Origin: Mycobacterium sp. M26
GTDB lineage: Bacteria > Actinomycetota > Actinomycetes > Mycobacteriales > Mycobacteriaceae
Direction: 5' to 3'
Assembly (NCBI RefSeq): GCF_001494595.1
Contig: NZ_LN929908.1
Location: forward strand, 3,502,468-3,566,467
DNA: 64,000 nucleotides
Below the pieces are notes generated by a model that saw only the letters and a list, made by a program, of their open reading frames with translations, searched no databases and had not been told where the DNA came from. Of the stretch, positions 52,783 to 61,576 are shown in pieces; position 1 is the stretch's first letter, and every line of letters begins with the position of its first letter. Position numbers and translations under genes: made by a program.

Positions 52783-54051
52783 ATGGCGTCCATCGACGAG
52801 TTGCAGACGAACCTGAACTTCACCACCGCCAAGACCGGCGCCGACCGGACGGTGACCTTCCTTCCCGACCCGCCGCGCGCCACGCGGCACTACACCGTCA
52901 TCTCCGTCGACGACCACATCGTCGAACCCCCGGACACCTTCGAGGGGCGGGTGCCGGCCAAGTTCGCCGACCGGGCGCCGCGGGTCGTCGACACCGACGA
53001 CGGTGGCCAGACCTGGATGTATGACGGGCAGTCGCTGCCGAACGTCGGCTTCAACGCGGTGGTGGGCCGGCCGGTGTCGGAGTACGGCTTCGAACCGGCC
53101 CGGTTCGACGAGATGCGCCGCGGCGCCTGGGATATCCACGCCCGGGTGGCCGATATGGACCTCAACGGGGTGTATGCCTCGCTGAACTTTCCCTCGTTCC
53201 TTCCGGGATTCGCCGGCCAGCGGCTGCAGCAGGTGACCAAGGACCGTGACCTGGCGATGGCCTCGGTGCGGGCTTGGAATGACTGGCACATCGAGGCCTG
53301 GGCGGGTGCCTACCCGGACCGGATCATCCCCTGCCAGCTGCCGTGGCTGCTGGATCCTGACGTGGGCGCGAAGATGATCTACGAGAACGCCGAGCGCGGG
53401 TTCCACGCGGTGACGTTCAGCGAGAACCCCGCACTGCTGGGCCTGCCGACGATTCACTCCGGCTATTGGGAGCCGCTACTGGCCGCTTGTGCCGACACCG
53501 GGACCGTGGTGAATCTGCACATCGGGTCGTCGGGAACCTCGCCGTCGACCACCGATGACGCGCCACCGGACGTCGCCGGTGTCCTGTTCTTCGCCTACGC
53601 CATCACCGCAGCGGTGGACTGGCTGTACTCCGGGGTGTGCACCCGCCACCCGGAGCTGAAGATCTGCCTGTCCGAAGGCGGAATCGGTTGGGTGGCAGGA
53701 CTTCTCGATCGGCTTGACCACATGCTGAGCTATCACGAGATGTACGGCACCTGGAAGGCGCTCGGTGAGACCCTGACGCCGGCGGAGGTGTTCAGCCGCA
53801 ACTTCTGGTTCTGCGCTGTCGAGGACCAGTCCTCGTTCATCCAGTACGAGCGGATCGGTGCCGACAACATCCTGCTCGAGGCCGACTACCCGCACTGCGA
53901 CTCCACCTGGCCACACACCCAGGAGACCATCCGCGAGCAGATCCACGGCCTGCCCGCCGAGATCATCCGGAAAGTGACCTGGGAGAACGCCTCCCGGCTC
54001 TACCAGCATCCGGTGCCGGTGGCCGTGCAGCAGGATCCGGACGCCTACTGA
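52783..54051 (+). CDS. Amidohydrolase-family (TIM-barrel metal hydrolase/decarboxylase) protein
   Basis: The 422-residue protein belongs to the amidohydrolase-2 group. The N-terminal metal motif is SVDDHIVEPPDTF, with Asp in place of one His of the common HxH; a barrel His lies in VVNLHIGSSGTS and the late acidic motif in LLEADYPHCDSTWPHTQE. Members act as hydrolases or as non-oxidative decarboxylases of aromatic or acyl acids. GAAGGAG precedes the ATG. It is the last gene of the plus-strand arm, and its end overlaps the end of the convergent dehydrogenase gene by 7 bp. Confidence 0.88.
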   Translation: MASIDELQTNLNFTTAKTGADRTVTFLPDPPRATRHYTVISVDDHIVEPPDTFEGRVPAKFADRAPRVVDTDDGGQTWMYDGQSLPNVGFNAVVGRPVSEYGFEPARFDEMRRGAWDIHARVADMDLNGVYASLNFPSFLPGFAGQRLQQVTKDRDLAMASVRAWNDWHIEAWAGAYPDRIIPCQLPWLLDPDVGAKMIYENAERGFHAVTFSENPALLGLPTIHSGYWEPLLAACADTGTVVNLHIGSSGTSPSTTDDAPPDVAGVLFFAYAITAAVDWLYSGVCTRHPELKICLSEGGIGWVAGLLDRLDHMLSYHEMYGTWKALGETLTPAEVFSRNFWFCAVEDQSSFIQYERIGADNILLEADYPHCDSTWPHTQETIREQIHGLPAEIIRKVTWENASRLYQHPVPVAVQQDPDAY

Positions 54052-54989
54052 CCCTCGAGCCAACCCGAGATCGCCGCGACCGCATCCCGGAAGAAGATCC
54101 GGTAGGGACGGTCGGCGACGTAGCCGATATGCGGGGTGGCCAGCACGTTGTCGAGTGTGCGCAGCGGGTGGCCGACCGGTAGCGGCTCGGTATCGAAGAC
54201 GTCGAGGGCTGCACCGGCGATAGCCCGACGTTGCAGCGCCTCCATCAGTGCCGCCTCGTCGACAATCGGACCACGAGAGGTGTTCACCAGGAACGCCGTT
54301 GGCTTCATCATGCCGAGTTCGGCCGCACCGACCAGTCCGGTGGACCGTTCACTGAGCTTCATGTGGATGGTCAGGACATCAGCGGTGGCGAACAGTTCGT
54401 TTTTGGTGACGAGGGTGGCACCGGCTTCGGCGGCCGCATCAGGGGTGAGGTTCTGGCTCCATGCGATGACCTTCATGCCGAAGGCTTCACCGATGCGGGC
54501 GACGCGGGCGCCGATACGCCCGAGCCCGAGCACACCCAGCGTGCGGCCCGACAGCTCACGCCCCACCGACGTCTGCCAGCCGCCGGCGCGCACCGAGGCG
54601 CTCTCGCCCACCAGGTTGCGCGCGGCGGCCAGGATGAGCGCCCACGTCAACTCCACCGTGGAGGCCACCGTGCCGCCGGTGGTGCCGACCACAATGCCCC
54701 GTTCCTGCGCAGCGGCCATGTCGATCGAGGCGTTGAAGGGACCGGTGGAGGCGATCATCTTCAGCCGGGGAAGACGTTCGATGATGCTGCGCGGCAACGG
54801 TGTTCGTTCCCTCATCACCATCACCACATCGAAGCCGGCCAGCCGCTCGACCAGTTCGTCGGGATCCCAGAGGTGATCGGTGAAGACGGTCAGGTCGGCA
54901 CGTTCGGTCACCGGCGTCCAGTCCGCCATCTGCAGCGCGACGTTCTGATAGTCGTCGAGGACGGCGACCTGCATGCGGGCGACTGTCAT
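54045..54989 (-). CDS. D-2-hydroxyacid dehydrogenase family protein
   Basis: The 314-residue NAD-dependent dehydrogenase has the cofactor motif GVLGLGRIGARVARIGEAFG, the catalytic Arg in LVNTSRGPIVDE, Glu in ALDVFDTEPLP and His in ATPHIGY. It is shaped like phosphoglycerate or glyoxylate/hydroxypyruvate reductases but lacks the regulatory ACT domain. ATG 54989 and ATG 54974 are both possible starts. It would interconvert a 2-oxo acid and a D-2-hydroxy acid. It probably stands alone; it is convergent with the amidohydrolase and divergent from the deazaflavin reductase gene, with 56 bp between their starts. Confidence 0.9.
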   Translation of the reverse strand: MTVARMQVAVLDDYQNVALQMADWTPVTERADLTVFTDHLWDPDELVERLAGFDVVMVMRERTPLPRSIIERLPRLKMIASTGPFNASIDMAAAQERGIVVGTTGGTVASTVELTWALILAAARNLVGESASVRAGGWQTSVGRELSGRTLGVLGLGRIGARVARIGEAFGMKVIAWSQNLTPDAAAEAGATLVTKNELFATADVLTIHMKLSERSTGLVGAAELGMMKPTAFLVNTSRGPIVDEAALMEALQRRAIAGAALDVFDTEPLPVGHPLRTLDNVLATPHIGYVADRPYRIFFRDAVAAISGWLEGQ

Positions 54990-55045
54990 GACGGCAGGTT
55001 AGCCCTACCGGGAATAGCCGCACCGCCGGTAGTGTTGAGCGGGCC

Positions 55046-55465
55046 ATGACTGACGCAGAACTGAGCCCCACCGACTGGGTACGCGAGCAGACCGAGCAGA
55101 TCCTCAAGCAGGGCACCACCGACGGCGTGGATATCATGGGCCGCCCGGTCGTGCTGTTCACCACCACCGGGGCGAAGTCCGGCAAGAAGCGTTATGTGCC
55201 GCTGATGCGCGTCGAGGAGAACGGCCGCTACGCCATGGTGGCGTCCAAGGGCGGCGACCCGGCGCACCCCTCGTGGTACTTCAACGTTAAGGCCCACCCG
55301 ACCGTGACCGCCCAGGACGGCGACAAGGTGTTCACCCTGACCGCCCGGGAAATCTCCGGCGAGGAGCGCGAGCACTGGTGGAAGCTGGCCGTCGAGGCCT
55401 ACCCGCCCTACGCCGAGTACCAGACCAAGACCGACCGGCTGATCCCGGTTTTCGTGCTGGAGTAG
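55046..55465 (+). CDS. Deazaflavin (F420)-dependent nitroreductase-family protein, Ddn-like
   Basis: The 139-residue protein has the DUF385/Ddn hallmarks: VVLFTTTGAKSGKKRYVPLM for cofactor phosphate binding, GGDPAHPSWYFNVKAHP in the middle and a C-terminal WWKLAVEAYPPYAEYQTKTD. M. tuberculosis Ddn reduces menaquinone and activates nitroimidazoles with F420H2, and this protein is probably an F420H2-dependent quinone or small-molecule reductase. It stands alone, ending convergently with the DUF202 gene. It adds to the F420 enzymes seen elsewhere in the window. Confidence 0.9.
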   Translation: MTDAELSPTDWVREQTEQILKQGTTDGVDIMGRPVVLFTTTGAKSGKKRYVPLMRVEENGRYAMVASKGGDPAHPSWYFNVKAHPTVTAQDGDKVFTLTAREISGEEREHWWKLAVEAYPPYAEYQTKTDRLIPVFVLE

Positions 55466-55472
55466 TTCCGGC

Positions 55473-55853
55473 TCACATTCGCAACGCCACGCCGAGCAGG
55501 GCGACCACGCCCAGCCCGGCGATCATGGCGGCCACGATCGAGGCGATCGAGTACCGCATCGGGCCGAATTCGGCCTTCAGTGCCCGCAACTCCTGACGGT
55601 GCTGAATCCAGCCGAGGATGAGTGCCGCCAGCCCGACCACGATCATCGCGAAGCCGAAGATCTGCGGGCTGACATAGGGGTCGCGCAGCCGATCGTTTTC
55701 CGACAGGTACCGGAAGATCTGGTAGATCGTGAAGCCGAACGCGATCAGCGAGGTGCTGGTACGCGTCCACGCCATCAAGGTCCGCTCCAATGCCAGCCGG
55801 TTGCGTTCGGCCGCGAGCCGCGTATTGGCGTCCACCCCAGAAGTACACACCAC
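55473..55853 (-). CDS. DUF202-family small membrane protein
   Basis: The 126-residue protein opens with the family signature LAAERNRLALERTLMAWTRT. It then has three membrane segments, near residues 34-50, 66-83 and 105-124. DUF202 proteins are widespread, and some relate to the SPX-linked vacuolar transport chaperones; the bacterial role is unknown. Several GTG starts lie close together (55853, 55850, 55835), and I cannot choose confidently among them. It shows no sign of being part of an operon. Confidence 0.83.
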   Translation of the reverse strand: MVCTSGVDANTRLAAERNRLALERTLMAWTRTSTSLIAFGFTIYQIFRYLSENDRLRDPYVSPQIFGFAMIVVGLAALILGWIQHRQELRALKAEFGPMRYSIASIVAAMIAGLGVVALLGVALRM

Positions 55854-56102
55854 GGTGCGAACTTTTCGCCTAACGCCCGTTACCGCAATGGGCTCACCAC
55901 GGCTGATGAATTAGCCACAGCTGCACCATGCTTCGCATTTTGACCAATACGTCGCGCAGGATCCGTTTTTTCGCAGGTCATTGCCGCTGAAATAATTTGC
56001 TGAAATGCTAGGCATTCGGCTCGTCGCAACATACTGTAACGACGTCGGAAACCATGGGGGGCGCCCGACTTCGGGCCGGATGTTGCGCGAGAGGAGACGG
56101 GC

Positions 56103-57551
56103 GTGTCCTCCGGGAGATTGCGCGCACTGCCCCGTGTCGTCGTCATGACCGGAATCTCCGGAGCCGCCGTCATCGGCGGCAGCGTGTTCATGGCCGCCAC
56201 TGCCACCGCCGCGCCTCCGGATTCCGGCTGCGTCGTGACCGCGTCCGGCCAGTGCACCAGCGGCCACTCGGCCCGGACCCCCGCCCCTGCCGCGACCACC
56301 ACCGTGTCAGCGAACAGGGCCCAGGCCGCCTTGACCATCACGAGTAACGGCCCCTTCCTTGGTTTGATCGGCGACGGCTTGGATGCGGCCTCCAACTGCG
56401 TCGGCTCGGCGTGCAACGGCGGCCGTGGCGGTCTGCTCTGGGGCAACGGCGGCGACGGCGCCAACGGCGGCACCGGTGGCGACGCGGGGTTGTTCGGCAA
56501 CGGCGGCAATGGCGGCAACGCCACCACCCTGGGTCAGGCCGGCGGCCGCGGCGGCAACGGCGGACTGTTCTGGGGTAATGGTGGCGACGGCGGCAACGGC
56601 GCTGACGGCATCCCCGGATCCGCAGGCGTGAACACGGCAACGGTCAACGGTAGCTTTGCCAACGCGGGTAGCTGGGGCTACAGCGCGAGCGGTTACGACG
56701 ATCAGGTGGGGGGCGACGGCGGAACCGGCGCCCCCGGCGGCCAGTACAACTTCTTGTTCGTCACCCCGATCGGTGGCGCCGGTGGTCCCGGCGGATGGGC
56801 ATTCAGCTTCTACGGCAACGCCACCGGTGGTAACGGCGGCACCGGCGGTGCGGGCGCATTCGGCGGGCCGGGCGGTCAGGGCGGCACCGGCGGCGTGGCC
56901 AGTGTCGGCTCGACCGGGATATCGATCAGTGGCAACGGTGGCACCGGCGGCGTCGGCGGCACGGGCGCATCCGGCGGCCAGGGCGGCACCGGCGGCGTCA
57001 CCTGGGGAGCGCTCGGTATCGCGGGCGACGGCGGCACCGGCGGCACCGGTGGCGTCGGCGCCACCGGCGGGACCGGCGGCGACGGCGGAGCCGGTGGTAA
57101 CGGCGGCCGCGGTGGTCTGTTCGGCGGCGACGGCGGCAACGGCGGCCAGGGTGGCAATGGCGCCAACGGCGGGACCGGTGCCACCGGCGGCCAGGGCGGC
57201 ACCGGCGGCACCGGGGGCACAAGCATGTATGCAACCGGAACTGCCGGTGATGGCGGCACCGGCGGCACCGGCGGTGGAGGTGGAGCCGGCGGCGACGGCG
57301 GCAACGGCGGTAAGGGCGGCACCGGCGGGCGCACCTTCCTGTCCGGGACCCCCGGCACCAGCGGGGGATCCGGCGTGGCAGGTACCGGCGGCTCAGGCGG
57401 TCAGGGCGGCACCGGCGGAACCGGCGGCACCAGCGGAACCGGGACCGCAGGCACGTCCGGCCAGTCCGGGTCCAGCGGTCACGCCGCCAGCGGACGCCAA
57501 GGCGGCGCGGGCGGAACCGGGGGCACCGGCGGGACCGGCGGAACGGCCTGA
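56103..57551 (+). CDS. Secreted PGRS-like glycine-rich repeat protein without a PE domain
   Basis: The 482-residue protein begins with a Sec-type signal peptide: Arg residues, then a hydrophobic core (VVVMTGISGAAVIGGSVFMA) and a likely cleavage after ATATA near residue 37. From about residue 105 it consists of hundreds of residues of GGxGG-type repeats (GGNGG, GGTGG, GGDGG), the PGRS signature known from mycobacterial PE_PGRS proteins. The roughly 100-residue PE domain that normally carries PGRS repeats is absent; a short region with four Cys residues takes its place. GAGAGGAGAC precedes the GTG. The protein is probably exported to the cell surface. The function is unknown. Confidence 0.85.
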   Translation: MSSGRLRALPRVVVMTGISGAAVIGGSVFMAATATAAPPDSGCVVTASGQCTSGHSARTPAPAATTTVSANRAQAALTITSNGPFLGLIGDGLDAASNCVGSACNGGRGGLLWGNGGDGANGGTGGDAGLFGNGGNGGNATTLGQAGGRGGNGGLFWGNGGDGGNGADGIPGSAGVNTATVNGSFANAGSWGYSASGYDDQVGGDGGTGAPGGQYNFLFVTPIGGAGGPGGWAFSFYGNATGGNGGTGGAGAFGGPGGQGGTGGVASVGSTGISISGNGGTGGVGGTGASGGQGGTGGVTWGALGIAGDGGTGGTGGVGATGGTGGDGGAGGNGGRGGLFGGDGGNGGQGGNGANGGTGATGGQGGTGGTGGTSMYATGTAGDGGTGGTGGGGGAGGDGGNGGKGGTGGRTFLSGTPGTSGGSGVAGTGGSGGQGGTGGTGGTSGTGTAGTSGQSGSSGHAASGRQGGAGGTGGTGGTGGTA

Positions 57552-57556
57552 CCCAG

Positions 57557-58258
57557 TCAGATAGCTGCCTCGCCGGCGGCGAGCAGTCGGCGGGCGAAAT
57601 CGGCCGGATCGGCGAACGGCGACATGTGCGCCCAGCCATCGATCACGTGTAGCGACGCGCCCGGCAGGTCGGCGGCCAACGTGGCCATCACCTCCGGCGT
57701 GCACCCGAGGTCCAGTCGCCCGCACAGCAGGACCGCGGGCACGTCGATAGCGCCCACCTCAACGCGACGGTCATAGCTCGCCAGCGCCTGCAGCATGGTC
57801 GCGTAGGACCGCGGTGGCACGGCGGCAAGGCGATCCCGTGCGTAGCGCACCACCGGACCGGCCTCGGCGACCTCGTCAGCAGTGAACCACCGCCGGATCG
57901 CGGCCTCGACATCGACGGCACCACCGTCGCGCAGCGCACGGGCGGCCTCGTGAAACTCCGGCACCGGCACGTCGCGGGTGCACACCAGAATCAGTCGCGT
58001 GATGCGGTCGGGCGCCAGCAGAGCCATCTCCAGTGCCACCTGACCACCCAACGAATGCCCCACCACTACCAGCGGGCCGTCGGGTTCTTCGGCCAGCACG
58101 GCAGCGGCCAGATCGCGCTGCAGCGTCGCGGGCGGAAAGTCGCGGTTCAGGTCGGGAGCAACGGTGGCCATCGGAAGATGACGGCGCACCTCGTCCCACC
58201 CAGCGGGATCGAGCGGTGCCCCGTGCAAAAGCATCCATCGAGGTTCGGCTGCGGTCAT
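57557..58258 (-). CDS. Alpha/beta-hydrolase
   Basis: The 233-residue protein starts at ATG 58258 with GCGAGG upstream; a longer frame exists upstream but looks non-coding. It has LLHGAPLDPAGWDEV near the start, nucleophile Ser in VVVGHSLGGQVAL, an Asp in LLCGRLDLGC and a His in VIDGWAHMSPFADP. Serine as nucleophile places it with esterases or C-C hydrolases and separates it from the epoxide hydrolase at 38680. It is transcribed away from the mce operon, with which it shares a 335-bp promoter region. Confidence 0.87.
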   Translation of the reverse strand: MTAAEPRWMLLHGAPLDPAGWDEVRRHLPMATVAPDLNRDFPPATLQRDLAAAVLAEEPDGPLVVVGHSLGGQVALEMALLAPDRITRLILVCTRDVPVPEFHEAARALRDGGAVDVEAAIRRWFTADEVAEAGPVVRYARDRLAAVPPRSYATMLQALASYDRRVEVGAIDVPAVLLCGRLDLGCTPEVMATLAADLPGASLHVIDGWAHMSPFADPADFARRLLAAGEAAI

Positions 58259-58593
58259 ATGTCCTCGCCGGCCATTGTCTCCCGGCGAGGCTTCGCTGGC
58301 AGCAGGCGGTGCCGACGATTTTTTGTCGTCACACGCGTCACAAACCGGGACCGGCGGTACCGAGTGGCCGCGGTTCACAGCCAACTTTGACCTAGTCCTC
58401 ATGCTCGTGGCACCCAGCAGTACCCCCGCTTGACTCTTAATTGAGGCCTACGTCACACTCAATTGCTTCGATGAACAGATGCTTGCTGACACTGTTAGAA
58501 CGCACATACCCAGAAGTACGGGTGACCCCGCGTCAATAAGCTCGCATCTTTGCCAGGGAGAAGGCGTGACCGCATTGAAGGAGGTGCCGGCCG
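58259..58593. promoter_or_regulatory. 335-bp divergent promoter region in front of the yrbE-mce operon
   Basis: The region holds a perfect 7-bp inverted repeat, AATTGAG (58439-58445) and CTCAATT (58458-58464), with a 12-base spacer, a plausible regulator site. A TTGACT (58430-58435) could be a -35 element, but no good -10 follows. Near the end, GTG 58566 with AGGGAGAAGG before it opens a 15-codon frame ending at 58613, overlapping the TTG start of yrbE. It could be a leader peptide that couples translation. No full-size gene is present. Confidence 0.45.
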
Positions 58594-59664
58594 TTGACCG
58601 CAGGTGTCGATGACGCGACAGCGGCTGAGACGGAAGGCACTGCACTCCCCTGCGTCGAACTAGTCGACGTTGATGTGGATGTAGACGTGGACGTCGATGT
58701 CGACGATGCCGTCGGCATCGACGACATCCCCACGCCCGATACCGACGACCACGCTGCCGACGACACCGTCGATCTCGCCACGCAGGGCTCGCAGGATCAG
58801 CCCGCCGCCGCACCGGCGGCCGCCGCCAGCCTGCTGAGCACGTTGCTGAACGGTCCGCTTGGCCGGCCGATGCGCTACGGCATCAACCAGTTCGACTCCT
58901 CCCTGAAGACACTCGGCCGGTTCTTCGAGCTCGGGGTGCTGGCGTTCGTGCACCTCGCCAAGGACCTGGTCCGGCTGCGGCATCCGTGGCGCGACACGAT
59001 CAACCAGGCCTGGTTCATCATCAGCGTCACGGCCATCCCGGCCCTGCTGGTGTCCATCCCGTTCGGCGTCATCGTGGCCGTGCAGGTCGGCAACTTCATC
59101 TCCCAGGTGGGCGCCTCGTCGGTCTCCGGCGCGGCCGGTGGTCTAGGGGTGATCCGCCAGGGCGCGCCGATCGTCGCCGCACTGCTGCTGGGCGGGGCGG
59201 CCGGATCGGCGGTGGCCACCGACCTGGGCACCCGAACCATTCGCGAAGAAGTCGACGCCCTGCGCGTCATGGGTGTCGACCCGATCCAGCGGCTGGTCAC
59301 CCCACGGCTGGCGGCGATCGTCTTCGTCGCCCCGGTGTTGTGCTCGTTCATCATCTTCATGGGCCTGGCCGCCGGCTACGCGATCAACGTCGGCTTCCAG
59401 TCCGGCACCCCGGGCAGCTACATCGCCTCGTTCGCGTCGTTCGCCAGCGTCACCGACGTCGTGGTGGCCGTCATCAAGACCTGGTTGTTCGGCATCGTCG
59501 TGATCCTCGTGGCCTGCCAGCGCGGCCTGGAGACCAAGGGCGGCGCGCGCGGGGTCGCCGACGCGGTCAACGCCTCGGTGGTCATCGGTGTGGTCGCCGT
59601 GTTCGGCCTCAACCTTCTGATCACCCAGGGTCTGTCGATGTCGATGCCGCTGAGAGTGGGCTGA
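58594..59664 (+). CDS. yrbEA: YrbE/MlaE-type permease of the mce operon, with an acidic N-terminal extension
   Basis: The C-terminal 260 residues are a YrbE permease with five to six membrane segments and family motifs FGVIVAVQVGNFISQVGASS, GGAAGSAVATDLGTRTIREE and ALRVMGVDPIQRLVTPRLAA. YrbE pairs form the membrane channel of Mce lipid importers. The first 85 or so residues are unusual for the family: a Val-Asp dipeptide occurs seven times (residues 24-37), followed by more acidic residues and an Ala-rich stretch. TTG 58594 has GGAGG nine bases upstream. It overlaps the second yrbE gene by one base. A shorter start inside the gene, such as at MRYGINQFD, would give the usual family length. Confidence 0.9.
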   Translation: MTAGVDDATAAETEGTALPCVELVDVDVDVDVDVDVDDAVGIDDIPTPDTDDHAADDTVDLATQGSQDQPAAAPAAAASLLSTLLNGPLGRPMRYGINQFDSSLKTLGRFFELGVLAFVHLAKDLVRLRHPWRDTINQAWFIISVTAIPALLVSIPFGVIVAVQVGNFISQVGASSVSGAAGGLGVIRQGAPIVAALLLGGAAGSAVATDLGTRTIREEVDALRVMGVDPIQRLVTPRLAAIVFVAPVLCSFIIFMGLAAGYAINVGFQSGTPGSYIASFASFASVTDVVVAVIKTWLFGIVVILVACQRGLETKGGARGVADAVNASVVIGVVAVFGLNLLITQGLSMSMPLRVG

Positions 59665-60524
59665 TGGCGACACCGTCGCGGTATGTCCCCAACGCGTTGC
59701 GCGCCCCGCTGTGGGTTGCCGGCCAGGGCGATTCGATCGTCCAGCGCCTCGGCCATCAGGTCACGTTCCTCGGCCAGGTGCTCGGCGCCATCCCCACGAC
59801 CATCAAGCACTACCGGCATCAGACCGGGGTGCTGCTGGTCGACATCATGTGGGGCAACGGCTCACTGATCGTCGGCGGCGGCACGATCGGCGTGCTGGTG
59901 TTCATGGGCGCCGCGGTCGGCGGCTCGGTGGGCATCGAGGGCTACGGCGCCCTGGACATGGTGGGCATGGGTCCGCTCACCGGATTCGTCTCCGCCTACG
60001 CCAACACCCGCGAGATGGCCCCGATGATCGCCGGGATCGGATTCGCGGCGCAGGCCGGTTGCCGGATGACCGCCGAAATCGGTGCGATGCGCATCTCCGA
60101 GGAGATCGACGCGCTGGAGGCGCTGGGCATCCGGTCGATCCCGTTCGTCGTCACCACCCGCGTCATCGCCGGCATGCTGACCATCGTCCCGCTCTACGTG
60201 GTGACGCTGGCGCTGAGTTACCTGTCCTGTGTGGTGGTGGTCAACGTGCTGCACGGGCAGTCCTCGGGCACCTACTACCACTACTTCGACTCGTTCCTGC
60301 AGCCCTCCGACGTGGTGTTCTCGGTGCTCAAGGCCGCTATCTTCGTCACGCTGATCATCGCCATCCACTGCTATCACGGCTACTACGCCGAGGGCGGTCC
60401 GGAAGGCGTCGGCCGGGCCTCCGGCCGGGCCATCCGCGCCAGCATCGTCACCGTGGTGGCCGCCGACATGGTGCTCACCCTGCTGTTCTGGGGTAACAGC
60501 CCAGGGGTTCGGATTTCTGGATAG
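59664..60524 (+). CDS. yrbEB: YrbE/MlaE-type permease of the mce operon, second subunit
   Basis: The 286-residue permease has VFMGAAVGGSVGIEGYGALD, QAGCRMTAEIGAMRISEEID and ALEALGIRSIPFVVTTRVIA, which match YrbEB proteins. Five to six membrane segments are evident. Its ATG shares one base with the preceding TGA (TGATG), and the first mce gene follows 2 bp after its stop. It would form a heterodimer with YrbEA and receive lipid from the Mce tunnel proteins. The ATPase of such importers is normally encoded elsewhere in mycobacteria. Confidence 0.94.
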   Translation: MATPSRYVPNALRAPLWVAGQGDSIVQRLGHQVTFLGQVLGAIPTTIKHYRHQTGVLLVDIMWGNGSLIVGGGTIGVLVFMGAAVGGSVGIEGYGALDMVGMGPLTGFVSAYANTREMAPMIAGIGFAAQAGCRMTAEIGAMRISEEIDALEALGIRSIPFVVTTRVIAGMLTIVPLYVVTLALSYLSCVVVVNVLHGQSSGTYYHYFDSFLQPSDVVFSVLKAAIFVTLIIAIHCYHGYYAEGGPEGVGRASGRAIRASIVTVVAADMVLTLLFWGNSPGVRISG

Positions 60525-60526
60525 TC

Positions 60527-61576
60527 ATGTCGTTGTCTGCTGACCAAGGCGCGCGTGCGCCGAGTTCGCGCAAGTTGCGCATCCGCGGGGTGATCGCCGC
60601 GGTGGTGCTCGGGATCGCCGGGATCGGGCTCTACCAGCTGGGCACCGGTGGCTACACCAAGACGTTCAATCTGACCGTGGTCGCCGACACCCTCGGTGAG
60701 GGTTTGACACCCGGCGCCGAAGTGAAGTTCCGCGGTCTGACCATCGGATCGGTCGGCACCCTGCAGACCACCGGTTACAACAAGCAGAAGATGACGCTGG
60801 AACTCGAGCCGGACCAGGCCACCGCGCTGGCGGCCGACACGACCGCGAAGTTCGTGTCGTCCAACACCTTCGGGCTCGCGGCGGTGGAACTGGTGAGCAC
60901 CGGGCAGGGCGCGAGGCTGCGGCCGGACCAGACCCTGCTGATCAACTCCGATGTCCCGCCCACGTCCATCACCGGTCTGTTGCGCCAAGGCCAGCAACTG
61001 GGCCAGATCGTGGACTCCGCCGATGTCGAACACATCATCGCGGTGGTGAGCCGGCATTCCGACCTGACCGAGCCGGTGACGCGCTCGTTCTTCGACCTGG
61101 CCAAGATGCTGGCCGACTCGCAGAAGGTTCCGTTCTCGCAATCGCTTTCGGTGTTCGCCTCGGTGGCTAACGGAGCCAGCGACGCCATGCCGCTGATCAG
61201 CCTGGCCTACGACCTGCTCAACGGCATGTCGTTCCTGGCCCAGCCCGAAGGCGTGCAGCGGGTCAATGTGATCCTCGATCAGTCAGCCAAACTGCTCTAC
61301 GACGCCGACGCCGTCTTCGCGCGCAACGTGTCGTGGATCGTCCCGTTCGTCGACGCGATGCGCAATGTGCTGCTGCCCACCGCTTACACCCTGGGTAGCC
61401 TGGGCCCCGCCTACGACCGGCTCTCGGGGCTGATCGACCGCACGAGTGCGGCGTTCCCGATGATCAACGGCAAAGTCCGGCTGCAGATCGAGGTCATCAT
61501 GGACACCATGCCGGGCCTGCCGGCCGCGCTGGATCCCGGGGCCGCGCCGCCCGCACCGCAGGGGGCCGGCGGATGA
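60527..61576 (+). CDS. mceA: MCE-family protein A
   Basis: The 349-residue protein has one N-terminal membrane anchor (about residues 21-40) and then the MCE beta-barrel domain: KTFNLTVVADTLGEGLTPGA, VKFRGLTIGSVGTL and AAVELVSTGQGARLRPDQTL. A long helical region follows and forms the lipid tunnel in related systems. It ends in a Pro/Ala/Gly-rich tail. It is the first of the mce gene series, with the order yrbEA-yrbEB-mceA-B-C-D conserved in mycobacterial operons. The specific mce locus number cannot be assigned. Confidence 0.92.
   Translation: MSLSADQGARAPSSRKLRIRGVIAAVVLGIAGIGLYQLGTGGYTKTFNLTVVADTLGEGLTPGAEVKFRGLTIGSVGTLQTTGYNKQKMTLELEPDQATALAADTTAKFVSSNTFGLAAVELVSTGQGARLRPDQTLLINSDVPPTSITGLLRQGQQLGQIVDSADVEHIIAVVSRHSDLTEPVTRSFFDLAKMLADSQKVPFSQSLSVFASVANGASDAMPLISLAYDLLNGMSFLAQPEGVQRVNVILDQSAKLLYDADAVFARNVSWIVPFVDAMRNVLLPTAYTLGSLGPAYDRLSGLIDRTSAAFPMINGKVRLQIEVIMDTMPGLPAALDPGAAPPAPQGAGG

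Noticed and set aside
56103..57551. CRISPR-like repetition in the glycine-rich gene
   Set aside because: The repeats are short, degenerate codon-level GGxGG units without regular spacers, so they are coding repeats and not a CRISPR array.
56338..57639. Several long frames in other readings of the PGRS region
   Set aside because: The GGC/GGT-rich repeat keeps all frames open. Only the plus frame with a signal peptide and ribosome site makes sense.
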